Of a stretch of DNA of 64,000 nucleotides, positions 44,816-53,015 are shown one piece after another. The notes beneath the pieces were generated by a model. It did not search any database, had not been told where the DNA came from, and saw only the letters and a list, made by a program, of their open reading frames with translations. A program made the position numbers and the translations under genes. Each line of letters begins with the position of its first letter. The first letter of the stretch is position 1. Source of the stretch: Dawidia soli (lineage in GTDB: Bacteria > Bacteroidota > Bacteroidia > Cytophagales > Cyclobacteriaceae); NCBI RefSeq assembly GCF_018598185.1, contig NZ_JAHESC010000034.1:24172-88171 (forward strand), read 5' to 3'.

Positions 44816-45433
44816 ATGAAGGGGCGGGAGAGGTCGATCGATCAATATACGGCGGAACAGCTCCTGGCGGGCATCCGGAATGCCGATCACGATGTCTTCA
44901 CCACGCTTTATTCGCACTATTTCCAGGGCTTGCTGCTGGCGGCCCTGAAGTATGTGAAGGACGCGGCGGTGGCAGAAGAGGTGGTGCAGGATGTTTTCCT
45001 AAAGCTGTGGGAGTCGCCGGCGGCCATTGCCGAGGCCCGGGCCCTGAAGGCTTACCTGTACCGGGCGGTGATCAATCAATCCATCAACCATGTGAACCGG
45101 CAAAAGAACATTGCCCAGCACCATTTGCGTATGGCCGAGGAGATCAGTGAAGCGTATATCGAGACGCTGGTGGAAGACCATGCGTTGAAAGAGCTGTTGT
45201 ACCAGGAGATCGAGCGCCTGCCGGAGCAATGCCGGAAGGTGTTTAAGATGAGCCGTTTTGAGAATCTGAAATACCGCGAGATTGCCGAGCAGCTGGGCGT
45301 CGCGGAGAAAACGGTGGAGAATCACATTGTATACGCCCTCAAGCTGCTTCGCTCCAATTTACTGCACAAAGCCGCCGATTATACCGATGGGCCGACCGGC
45401 GCACGGCTGTGGCTGTTCGCGTTACTGGTGTAA
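44816..45433 (+). CDS. RNA polymerase ECF-type sigma-70 factor
   Basis: 205 residues from ATG 44816 (GTG 44792 would add eight). Sigma region 2 is clear (FTTLYSHYFQGLLLAALKYV..AEEVVQDVFLKLWES), and region 4 has the helix-turn-helix EIAEQLGVAEKTVENHIVYALKLLRSNL. It belongs to the sigma family greatly expanded in Bacteroides and relatives, which normally sits just upstream of a fecR gene. Here the only FecR is 13 kb away at the other end of the preceding operon and on the same strand. The terminator at 44699-44730 means it is probably transcribed separately, or by read-through as autoregulation. Confidence 0.9.
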   Translation: MKGRERSIDQYTAEQLLAGIRNADHDVFTTLYSHYFQGLLLAALKYVKDAAVAEEVVQDVFLKLWESPAAIAEARALKAYLYRAVINQSINHVNRQKNIAQHHLRMAEEISEAYIETLVEDHALKELLYQEIERLPEQCRKVFKMSRFENLKYREIAEQLGVAEKTVENHIVYALKLLRSNLLHKAADYTDGPTGARLWLFALLV

Positions 45434-45462
45434 CGCACCGCTTTTCCTGTTATTATTTTTTT

Positions 45463-45513
45463 GTCACCGGTGACGAACGACCGTTGCGAATGCCCGGATT
45501 TCGACTAAATTGT
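45463..45513 (+). promoter_or_regulatory. Candidate promoter and operator of the glucokinase gene
   Basis: TTG (45484-45486) and TAAATTGT (45506-45513) are 19 bases apart, matching the Bacteroidota -33/-7 layout, with the ATG 13 bases downstream of the -7. A perfect palindrome GTCACCGGTGAC (45463-45474) lies just upstream. Both are plausible; neither is proven. Confidence 0.35.
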
Positions 45514-45526
45514 CGTATCGAAGAGT

Positions 45527-46477
45527 ATGGCGAAAAAGAAGCAGCAAGCGGATCCGGGCGCGGAGAACCTGTGGGGGATAGACCTGGGCGGAACCAAGAT
45601 AGAAGGAGTTGTTCTGCGATCGGCGGAGGATCCGGCGGTATTGTTTCGCGACCGTGTTCCGACGGAAGCGGACCAGGGCTATGAGCACATCCTGGAGCAG
45701 ATACGCACGCTGGTGGAGATGATGAAAGCGGCGACGGGTACGGAGCCGAAGATGATAGGTTTTGCTACGCCCGGCACTGTTGACCCGCGGCGCGGCACGA
45801 TGAAGAACTGCAACACGGTGGCGATGAATGGCAAGCCTATGGCGGCCGATATTCAGCGTGTGCTCGGGGTGCCGGTGCGCCTGGCCAACGATGCGAACTG
45901 CTTTGCCCTGGCGGAAACCCGTTTGGGTATTGTCAAGCAGGAGTATCCGGAGGCACGGGTGGTGTTCGGCGTGATCATGGGCACGGGCGTGGGTGGCGGC
46001 GTGGTGATCGACGGCCGTTCGATCGCGGGCCTGCAAGGTATAGGCGGTGAGTGGGGGCATAATTTTTTAGATGACTCCGGCGGCCCTTGCTACTGCGGAA
46101 AGACAGGCTGTGTGGAACGGGTCATCTCCGGCCCCTCGTTGCAGCAGTACTATTTTAAGGAGACAGGAAACAACAAGCCCTTAAAGGACATCGTAGCGCT
46201 GGCGGAATCCAAGGTGGATCCAACGGCCCAGAAGACCATGATCCGGCTGGTGCATTTCTTTGGAAAGGCGCTGAGCGTGATCATCAACATCCTCGACCCC
46301 GATGTGATCGTCATTGGCGGCGGTGTAGGAAACATCGACCTGCTATACGACCGGGGGCGGGATGCCGTAAAACAAAACGTGTTCAACGACCGGCTCGATA
46401 CGCCGATCGTGCGCCCGGTGTTGGGCGATAGCGCGGGCGTTTTCGGGGCGGCCTTTCTGGTAGCTGACGCTGTATAG
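45527..46477 (+). CDS. ROK family sugar kinase (probable glucokinase)
   Basis: 316 residues. ATP/sugar-binding motif DLGGTKIEG (19-27), catalytic Asp122 in NDAN, GTGVGGGVV phosphate loop, and the ROK zinc site EWGH (175-178) plus CYCGKTGCVE (Cys188, Cys190, Cys195). All residues expected for an active ROK kinase are present. In this cluster glucose released by maltose phosphorolysis is the obvious substrate, giving glucose-6-phosphate. An inverted repeat TGTATAG-N13-CTATACA begins at its stop codon (46471-46497) and may tune expression of the following genes. Confidence 0.88.
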   Translation: MAKKKQQADPGAENLWGIDLGGTKIEGVVLRSAEDPAVLFRDRVPTEADQGYEHILEQIRTLVEMMKAATGTEPKMIGFATPGTVDPRRGTMKNCNTVAMNGKPMAADIQRVLGVPVRLANDANCFALAETRLGIVKQEYPEARVVFGVIMGTGVGGGVVIDGRSIAGLQGIGGEWGHNFLDDSGGPCYCGKTGCVERVISGPSLQQYYFKETGNNKPLKDIVALAESKVDPTAQKTMIRLVHFFGKALSVIINILDPDVIVIGGGVGNIDLLYDRGRDAVKQNVFNDRLDTPIVRPVLGDSAGVFGAAFLVADAV

Positions 46478-46503
46478 CAAGGTGCCCAGACTATACAACC
46501 GGT

Positions 46504-47490
46504 ATGAAAAAAATAGCGATCCTCGGTCCGATCCCCCGGGACCACATTGTCACGCATCAGGGGCACCTCATTCAAAAATGGGGCTGTGTCACACACCCGG
46601 TCATTGCGCTTTCGATCATGGCCGGCGATCAGATCGAGATCGTACCGGTAAGCCACCTGCGCCAGGTGGACCTCGACAACGTGCGCGAAGTCTTTGCCGG
46701 GTATAAAGGTATCAACCTCAAACACCTCGGCACGCGCAACGATCAGGGCGACATCATCAGCCTGCGCTTTCTCGACATGAACAACCGCCTGGAGCGCCAG
46801 ACCGGATTTATGGATCCGATCGTGCCCGACGACGTCAAGAAACTGGTGGACTGTGATGTGTTTGTTTTTATTCCCATCAGCGACTACGAGATCTCGCTGG
46901 AGACGCTCAAGTTCCTGAAGAAAAAAAGCAAGGGCATCGTCATCTTCGACGCGCACGGTCCGACAACGGCCTGCCTGATCAACGGCGAGCGCCAGCGCAA
47001 GTTCTGGATCGATCGCGACCAGTGGCTGCCCTACATCGACGTCCTCAAGATGAACCTGGAGGAAGCGCATGCATCGTGCTTTAAGAAAGAATATGAAACC
47101 CAGGATTTCTCCTGTCCGCCCGAAGAAGAAGTAGACCGCCCCGCGCTGCGGGACTTTGCCCAGCACTGCCTGAACCAGGGCGTGAAGTGCGTCTATATCA
47201 CGGTCGACTCGCGCGGATGCCTGGTATACTATAAAGTGCGCGGACAGCTGCGCGAGGAGATGGTACAGGCCGTACCGGTCGCCAACGTGGTGGACACTAC
47301 GGGGTGCGGCGATTCCTTCGCCGGCGGCGTAGGCTTTGGCCTGCTGCAGAATCCACGCGACTACATCGGCGCCGCGCAGTATGGCAATGCATTGGGCGCA
47401 TTGCGTACCCAGGGCAAAACCTTTACCGTGTTTAAATCGCTGGAAGAGACCGAAGCGCTCATCCGGAACACCTATGCATCATCCACCTAA
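46504..47490 (+). CDS. PfkB family carbohydrate kinase, substrate unknown
   Basis: 328 residues of the ribokinase/PfkB fold. The C-terminal signature VVDTTGCGDSFAGGV has catalytic Asp270, though the usual Ala of DTxGAGD is Cys268. The N-terminal substrate-binding region (LGPIPRDHIVTHQGH, IMAGDQIEIVPVSHLR) lacks the di-glycine typical of ribokinases (no GGxxxN). A kinase of this type is not required for maltose breakdown, so it may phosphorylate a different sugar, nucleoside or intermediate. It lies 26 bases after the ROK kinase gene and 14 bases before beta-phosphoglucomutase, so it probably shares their transcript. Confidence 0.8.
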   Translation: MKKIAILGPIPRDHIVTHQGHLIQKWGCVTHPVIALSIMAGDQIEIVPVSHLRQVDLDNVREVFAGYKGINLKHLGTRNDQGDIISLRFLDMNNRLERQTGFMDPIVPDDVKKLVDCDVFVFIPISDYEISLETLKFLKKKSKGIVIFDAHGPTTACLINGERQRKFWIDRDQWLPYIDVLKMNLEEAHASCFKKEYETQDFSCPPEEEVDRPALRDFAQHCLNQGVKCVYITVDSRGCLVYYKVRGQLREEMVQAVPVANVVDTTGCGDSFAGGVGFGLLQNPRDYIGAAQYGNALGALRTQGKTFTVFKSLEETEALIRNTYASST

Positions 47491-47504
47491 ACGAGTACAC
47501 TTAG

Positions 47505-48176
47505 TTGATCAAGGCTTGTATTTTTGACCTGGACGGCGTGATCGTCGATACAGCACGCTATCATTTTCTGGCCTGGAAGCGGCTCGCCGCCGAACTGGGC
47601 ATTCCCTTTACCGAGGCTGACAACGAGCGCCTCAAAGGCGTAAGCCGCCTGCGTTCCATGGAGATCCTGCTGGAGCTGGGGCATATTACCATGGCCCGTG
47701 ACGAGCAGGAGCGGCTGGCCAACAAAAAGAACGGCTGGTTCGTGGAATACGTCGAGCGCATGACACCGGCCGAGATCTTTCCCGGCGTGCCGGCGTTGTT
47801 ACAGGACTTGCGCCGGCGCGGGCAGCTGATCGGCCTGGCCTCCAGCAGCAAGAATGCGCCGCGCGTGATCGAGCTGTTAGGCCTGGCGCAGGCCTTCGAC
47901 GCGATCGTAGACGGCACCATGATCGTACATACCAAACCCGACCCCGAGATCTTCCTGCTGGCGGCGCGTACACTGAACGTTGCGCCACACCAGTGCGTGG
48001 TATTTGAAGATGCCGAAGCCGGTGTGGAGTCGGCGTTGGCCGCGGGCATGGCGTGTATCGGCATCGGCTCGAAGGAGCAGTTGCCTCTTGCCGACCGGGT
48101 GCTGCCCGCTACGGGCGCGTTCGACCCGGCGATGCTGGCGACGCTGGATGTGCGGCAACCCCGTGCCACCCCTTAA
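47505..48176 (+). CDS. pgmB: Beta-phosphoglucomutase (HAD superfamily)
   Basis: 223 residues. HAD motif I is FDLDGVIVDT with nucleophile Asp8 and acid/base Asp10; the cap region contains RLKGVSRLRSMEILLELG, which matches beta-phosphoglucomutase caps; motif II is LASSSKN and motif III/IV is KPDPEIF and FEDAEAGVESA. It converts beta-glucose-1-phosphate from maltose phosphorylase to glucose-6-phosphate. The start is TTG: the codon before it is a TAG stop in frame and no ATG is available near the N-terminal strand, so TTG is forced. The gene is directly followed by the phosphorylase, the classical pairing. Confidence 0.92.
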   Translation: MIKACIFDLDGVIVDTARYHFLAWKRLAAELGIPFTEADNERLKGVSRLRSMEILLELGHITMARDEQERLANKKNGWFVEYVERMTPAEIFPGVPALLQDLRRRGQLIGLASSSKNAPRVIELLGLAQAFDAIVDGTMIVHTKPDPEIFLLAARTLNVAPHQCVVFEDAEAGVESALAAGMACIGIGSKEQLPLADRVLPATGAFDPAMLATLDVRQPRATP

Positions 48177-48209
48177 CCCTATACTTTCCAAACAACCCCA
48201 GATGTATCT

Positions 48210-50495
48210 ATGAAAGAGTTTTTGAAGCATCATCCCTGGCAGATCATTGAAGAAGGTTTCGATCCGCACTATCATACGATCTCCGAAAGTGTCTTTAGCA
48301 TCGGCAACGGCCAGATGGGCCAGCGGGCAAACTTCGAGGAGACCTATACGGGCGAGACGTTGCGGGGCAGCTACGTGGCCGGCGTCTATTATCCGGACAA
48401 GACACGGGTCGGCTGGTGGAAAAACGGCTATCCCGAATACTTTGCCAAGGTGCTGAACGCCCCCAACTGGATCGGGCTCGACCTGCGCGTGGGCAAGCAT
48501 GTGCTCGACCTGGCCGTGTGCAAGATCGAAGACTTCCGCCGCGTGCTCGATATGCAGGCGGGTACGCTGTCGCGCAGTTTTGTGGCGACCCTGGCGGATG
48601 GCAAGAAGCTGCGCGTCTCGGCGCAGCGCTTCTGCAGCATGGCCCGCGGCGAGGTGGGGGCGATCCGGTATGCGGTCACGCCGCTGAACTTTTCGGACCA
48701 GGCAACGGTGTCGCTTTTTGTGGATGCCGACGTGGTGAACAAAGATTCGAACTACGACGAGAAGTTCTGGGAGGAAGTATATAAAGAAGCCTCTGCCGGG
48801 TGTGCCATCGTGACGGCGCAGACCAAGAAGACATTTTTTCATGTAACGACGGCCATGCGGTATGCGATCACCGCCGGCGGGCAACCGGTCAGGATCGACC
48901 GCACCGACATTGTCGAGCGCGAGAAGTTTGCAGGCAACGAGGTGACCTTTAATATTGAGCAGGACCAGGAGGTCGTGATCTATAAATACGCGGCGGTGCT
49001 GTCGTCGGAGAACCATGCGAAGGATAAGCTCGTAGCGGCCAGCAAGGAAGTGCTGGATGGGGCCGTGCGGACCGGATACGATGCCTTGCTGGAAGAACAC
49101 AAGGCGGTATGGAAACATACCTGGGAGGTTTGCGATATTACGATCGAAGGTGACGTTGCCGCGCAGCAGGGGATCCGGTTCAATATCTTTCAGCTGATGC
49201 AGACCTATACCGGCAAGGACGAACGCCTCAACATCGGCCCGAAAGGTTTTACGGGCGAGAAGTACGGCGGTGTGACGTATTGGGATACGGAGGCGTACTG
49301 TCTGCCGTTCTTCCTGAGCACGGCCGAGCCCACGGTGGCGCGCAACCTGCTGATCTATCGCTATAAACATTTGCCGAAGGCGATCGAGAATGCGCGTAAG
49401 CTCGGCTTTACGCGCGGTGCGGCGTTCTACCCGTTCGTGACCATGAACGGTGAGGAATGTCACAACGAGTGGGAGATCACGTTTGAAGAGATCCACCGTA
49501 CAAGCGCCATGGCGTATGCCATGCGCGACTATATCGTCTACACCGGTGACAAAGCCTATCTGGCGGAATACGGCCTGGAGGTGCTGATCGGTATCGCGCG
49601 GTTCTGGGCACAACGGGTCAACTGGTCGTCGGAGAAGAACAAGTTTGTGATCCTGGGGGTGACGGGGCCCAACGAGTACGAGAACAACGTCAACAATAAC
49701 TGGTATACCAATTACCTGGGAGCGTGGACGCTGCGCTTTACGCTGGAAGCCATCGACTACGTGAAGGGTGCGTTTGCCAGCCGGTTTGGAGAGATCGCCG
49801 GCCGCACGCAGTTTCAGGAAGCCGAAGAAACGACCCGGTGGCGCGAGATCGCCGAGAAGATGTATTACCCGGAAGACAGCCGCCGCGGGATCTTCTTACA
49901 GCAGGACGGTTTCCTCGACAAGGAGATCCGACGGGTGAGCGACCTGCGCGCGGAAGACCGGCCGTTGAACCAGAAGTGGTCGTGGGACCGCATTCTGCGT
50001 TCGTGCTTTATCAAGCAGGCCGATGTGCTGCAGGGCATCTTCCTGTTCGAGGACGACTTTGACATGGAGACCATTCGCCGCAACTACGACTTTTACGAAC
50101 CCATGACGGTACATGAGTCGTCGCTGTCGCCTTGCGTGCACGTGATCCTGGCCTCGAAGCTGGGCTATAAATCCATGGCCTACGACCTGTACCTGCGCAC
50201 GGCCCGCCTCGACCTGGACGACTACAACAACGATACGGAAGACGGCTGTCACATTACCTCCATGGCGGGCACGTGGATGAGCGTGGTGAAGGGCTTTGGC
50301 GGCATGCGGGTGAAGCAGGACACGCTGCACTTCACGCCCTTCATTCCCGATCAGTGGACATCGTATTCTTTCCGCGTGGAGTTCCGTGGCCGGGTGCTGA
50401 AAGTGAAAGTCAGCCGGGACGGTGTCGAAACACGGCTGGAAAGCGGCGCGGCGCTGGAGATCATGGTGAACGGCGCGGCGGTGTCGTTGAAATAA
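48210..50495 (+). CDS. Maltose phosphorylase (GH65)
   Basis: 761 residues, the usual length for GH65 phosphorylases. The N-terminal beta-sandwich is followed by the helical barrel with WDTEAY (358-363) and GVTGPNEYENNVNNNWYTN, in which Glu489 is the catalytic acid at the position known for maltose phosphorylases. C-terminal phosphate-site segment HESSLSPCVH (with SLSPC) is intact. It splits maltose with phosphate into glucose and beta-glucose-1-phosphate. Trehalose or kojibiose phosphorylase is possible from the family, but the FYPFVTMNGEECHNEWEITFEE loop and the gene neighbours favour maltose. It works with pgmB (33 bases upstream) and the ROK kinase. Confidence 0.9.
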   Translation: MKEFLKHHPWQIIEEGFDPHYHTISESVFSIGNGQMGQRANFEETYTGETLRGSYVAGVYYPDKTRVGWWKNGYPEYFAKVLNAPNWIGLDLRVGKHVLDLAVCKIEDFRRVLDMQAGTLSRSFVATLADGKKLRVSAQRFCSMARGEVGAIRYAVTPLNFSDQATVSLFVDADVVNKDSNYDEKFWEEVYKEASAGCAIVTAQTKKTFFHVTTAMRYAITAGGQPVRIDRTDIVEREKFAGNEVTFNIEQDQEVVIYKYAAVLSSENHAKDKLVAASKEVLDGAVRTGYDALLEEHKAVWKHTWEVCDITIEGDVAAQQGIRFNIFQLMQTYTGKDERLNIGPKGFTGEKYGGVTYWDTEAYCLPFFLSTAEPTVARNLLIYRYKHLPKAIENARKLGFTRGAAFYPFVTMNGEECHNEWEITFEEIHRTSAMAYAMRDYIVYTGDKAYLAEYGLEVLIGIARFWAQRVNWSSEKNKFVILGVTGPNEYENNVNNNWYTNYLGAWTLRFTLEAIDYVKGAFASRFGEIAGRTQFQEAEETTRWREIAEKMYYPEDSRRGIFLQQDGFLDKEIRRVSDLRAEDRPLNQKWSWDRILRSCFIKQADVLQGIFLFEDDFDMETIRRNYDFYEPMTVHESSLSPCVHVILASKLGYKSMAYDLYLRTARLDLDDYNNDTEDGCHITSMAGTWMSVVKGFGGMRVKQDTLHFTPFIPDQWTSYSFRVEFRGRVLKVKVSRDGVETRLESGAALEIMVNGAAVSLK

Positions 50496-50523
50496 CAGTT
50501 AGAAACAGATTTGAATTATACTT

Positions 50524-52068
50524 ATGCGAGTTGGTGAGGTGTCTGCACGGCGGATGCGCTGGATATTGGTATTGCTGTTGTTCGGAATGGTTAAGCCGGT
50601 TGTATACGGACAGTTGACGTATGACTATGCGACGCGGGGCACGTACGACAAGCGGTCCACGGATCTGATCGAGATGATCAACGATCAACTGCGACGGCAA
50701 TACAAGGTGCTGGAGAAAAGCGGCAAACCGACACCGATCGTCCATGATGCCAAAGCGGAGCTTGCAAAAAGTACGTCGCTGCTGACGCTGATGGTGAAGC
50801 ACCGCCTGGTTATTCTGGACGATACGCTGCACCGGTGGGTGGACGATATCGTCAATACGATCGCGGCCGCGAACTCGTTGAAGCGCAAGCCGCAGCTCGT
50901 GCTGGTCATGAAAAGCACGACCTGCAATGCGTATTCGGTAGGCGAGGGCACGATCGTCATCACCACGGCCTTGCTGGCCAACCTGCATACGGACAGTGAG
51001 CTGGCCTTTACGCTGGCCCACGAAATGGCGCACGAAGAGCTGGAGCACGGCAGCAAGCGCCTCTTTTACACGGTCGAAAGACGCCGTCAGCAGAAGTCGA
51101 ACAAGGTGATCCGGCAGGCTGCCCAGGGCGACATCACCACCGAGGCGATCGATACGCTCCGAAGCCTGGCCTATGCGGCGCAACGCTATTCGCGCGAGCA
51201 TGAGATGCAGGCGGATTCGCTGGGGCTGGTCCTGATGCACCGGGCGGGGTATGACACGTGGGCGAGCTTCAGCATGCTGTCGGTGCTCGACTCGGGCGAT
51301 TATTCCAAGGAGCGGCTGGGCCGGCGCCTGTTCAAACCGTTCGAGTTCGCCAACTATCCGTTCCAGGAGTACTGGCTCCATCCGCCGCTGACCATGTATA
51401 CACGCAGGCCGGAGGATACTTACCTGATCTCGGTAGACTCGCTGGAGTCCCACCCGGATGTGCTGCTGCGTCAGAAGACGCTGCTGGAGCACCTGCCGTC
51501 CAAAGCCCCGAGGAACGAACATCCCAGCCCGGAAGTACAGCATGCGATCGACCTTGCGGCCTTTGCTTCGATGGAAGCCGGCTATGATTTTAAACGGATG
51601 GACCATGCGCTGCTGCGCGCGCTGGAACTGAAGCAACGGTACCCGCGCAATGTCTTTGTTACCAGCACCGTCGCGCGCATATTTGTCAAACTATACCGTT
51701 GGAAGGACTATAGCGAGCAGCTCTTTCGTGCGCATGTGCCGGTTTATACCACTTTCTATGGCGAAGAGCTGCGGTCGGTCAACACCTTTCTCAATAATCT
51801 GACCTTGCAGGAGCTGGGCGAGCTCGGGTTCCAGTTCCTCAACAATAAAGACAATTTCAATCCTACGTGCCGCGACCACTATATCCTTTTATGGCATATC
51901 TGTGATCAGACCCGCCGCTACCAGGTGGCGGCGAAAGTGAAAGAAAATTACGAGAAGCGGTTCGGCCGCGACCTGCGGTACGCCGAGATGAAAAGCGGCG
52001 CTGCCAAGATCGCCGCGCTGGAGCCTTCTCTGTTCCTGCCTTCCGGCAAGCCCCGTGCACAGTTCTGA
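50524..52068 (+). CDS. M48 family metallopeptidase, exported
   Basis: 514 residues. A signal peptide (RMRWILVLLLFGMVKPVVYG) leads to an M48 domain with zinc motif HEMAH (166-170) in FTLAHEMAHEELEHG, and SREHEMQADSLGL as the third-ligand region. A helical repeat region follows (about 270-514). Layout resembles BepA/YfgC, the periplasmic protease that polices outer-membrane barrel assembly. The gene starts 28 bases after the phosphorylase gene and may be in the same transcript, though a functional link is not obvious. It is convergent with the arginine genes across 14 bases. Confidence 0.85.
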   Translation: MRVGEVSARRMRWILVLLLFGMVKPVVYGQLTYDYATRGTYDKRSTDLIEMINDQLRRQYKVLEKSGKPTPIVHDAKAELAKSTSLLTLMVKHRLVILDDTLHRWVDDIVNTIAAANSLKRKPQLVLVMKSTTCNAYSVGEGTIVITTALLANLHTDSELAFTLAHEMAHEELEHGSKRLFYTVERRRQQKSNKVIRQAAQGDITTEAIDTLRSLAYAAQRYSREHEMQADSLGLVLMHRAGYDTWASFSMLSVLDSGDYSKERLGRRLFKPFEFANYPFQEYWLHPPLTMYTRRPEDTYLISVDSLESHPDVLLRQKTLLEHLPSKAPRNEHPSPEVQHAIDLAAFASMEAGYDFKRMDHALLRALELKQRYPRNVFVTSTVARIFVKLYRWKDYSEQLFRAHVPVYTTFYGEELRSVNTFLNNLTLQELGELGFQFLNNKDNFNPTCRDHYILLWHICDQTRRYQVAAKVKENYEKRFGRDLRYAEMKSGAAKIAALEPSLFLPSGKPRAQF

Positions 52069-52082
52069 GGTCGTAGCCGGGG

Positions 52083-53003
52083 TTATTGCACCGGCAGGAA
52101 TACCTCGGCGATCATACACCGGGCGCTGCCGCCGCCATTGCGTTCTATGGTATCTAATGGCGCGTTCAGAATGGGGTTGCGTTGTTCAATTTGAGAAATT
52201 TGCTCCCGGGTCAGGGAGCGGTAGGCTTGTGACGACATGATCAGGAAGTGTTCGCCCGCGGCGTTGTCGACTTGCAGCATGTTACCGGCAAAGCGGTTCA
52301 TCTGGTCAAGCGTGATGGCGATGATCGTCTTGCGGGTGCTTTCCAGGAGTTTTATTGTCTGCTGTCGTTCGGTGGCATCGGCTATGGCGTCGAGGCAGAT
52401 CACGGCATAGGTATCGGCTATGCACATCATTACATTGGTGTGATACACGGGATAGCCGTTGGTGTCCGTGGCGGTAAAGGTGTGCGGCGTATAGCCCAGC
52501 CGGCGGCAGAAGTCTTCGAGCACCGCGGCGTCGGTACGCTGGGAGAGGCAGGCATAGGCAATGTGGTGGGCGCGGTCCAATACCATGCTGCCGGTGCCTT
52601 CCAGGAAGCGGTTTTGTTGTTCATAGTTTGACAGGTCGATAGAGCCGGCCAGGTGGAAGCGGGGGCGCAGCGCGGCCAGCACATGCGGTTTGCGTTCGAG
52701 CCGGCGGTTGGCGGCGTACATGGGGTACACTACCACGCGGCCGTCGTCGTGAAACGAGATCCAGTTGTTGGGAAAGATCGAGTCGGGCGTGTGCGGTGCG
52801 GGGGTGTCGTCTACCACCGTGACATCCACTCCGTGCGCGCGGAGCAACGCGACGAAGGTGTCGAACTCGTGCAGGGCCTTTTCCTGGGCGTCCTGGTCTT
52901 CGGCCGATTGGAAAGCATTGTTCACGGCGGTCTGGGCATTGTACCCAAAGCGCACGGGGCGGATCATAAGCACGTGTGAGGTTGTTTGCCGGGGCTTGGC
53001 CAT
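52083..53003 (-). CDS. ctlX: CtlX-type citrulline hydrolase (guanidine-modifying superfamily)
   Basis: 306 residues of the arginine deiminase/amidinotransferase beta-alpha propeller. Key features: FPNNWISFHDDG, LEGTGSMVLDR, catalytic His188 in YPVYHTNVMM and catalytic Cys296 in GGGSARCMIAE near the C-terminus. The sequence fits the CtlX family, characterised in Francisella as a citrulline ureidase; other members are annotated simply as arginine deiminase-related. It is 12 bases downstream of the arginine deiminase gene on the same strand, so the product of the first enzyme (citrulline) is the natural substrate of the second. Confidence 0.8.
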   Translation of the reverse strand: MAKPRQTTSHVLMIRPVRFGYNAQTAVNNAFQSAEDQDAQEKALHEFDTFVALLRAHGVDVTVVDDTPAPHTPDSIFPNNWISFHDDGRVVVYPMYAANRRLERKPHVLAALRPRFHLAGSIDLSNYEQQNRFLEGTGSMVLDRAHHIAYACLSQRTDAAVLEDFCRRLGYTPHTFTATDTNGYPVYHTNVMMCIADTYAVICLDAIADATERQQTIKLLESTRKTIIAITLDQMNRFAGNMLQVDNAAGEHFLIMSSQAYRSLTREQISQIEQRNPILNAPLDTIERNGGGSARCMIAEVFLPVQ

Positions 53004-53015
53004 AGTGGTTGGGGT

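Noticed and set aside
47877..49613. Minus-strand open frame, 578 codons, opposite the beta-phosphoglucomutase and phosphorylase genes
   Set aside because: Same shadow effect; sense-strand motifs are intact and the antisense product has none.
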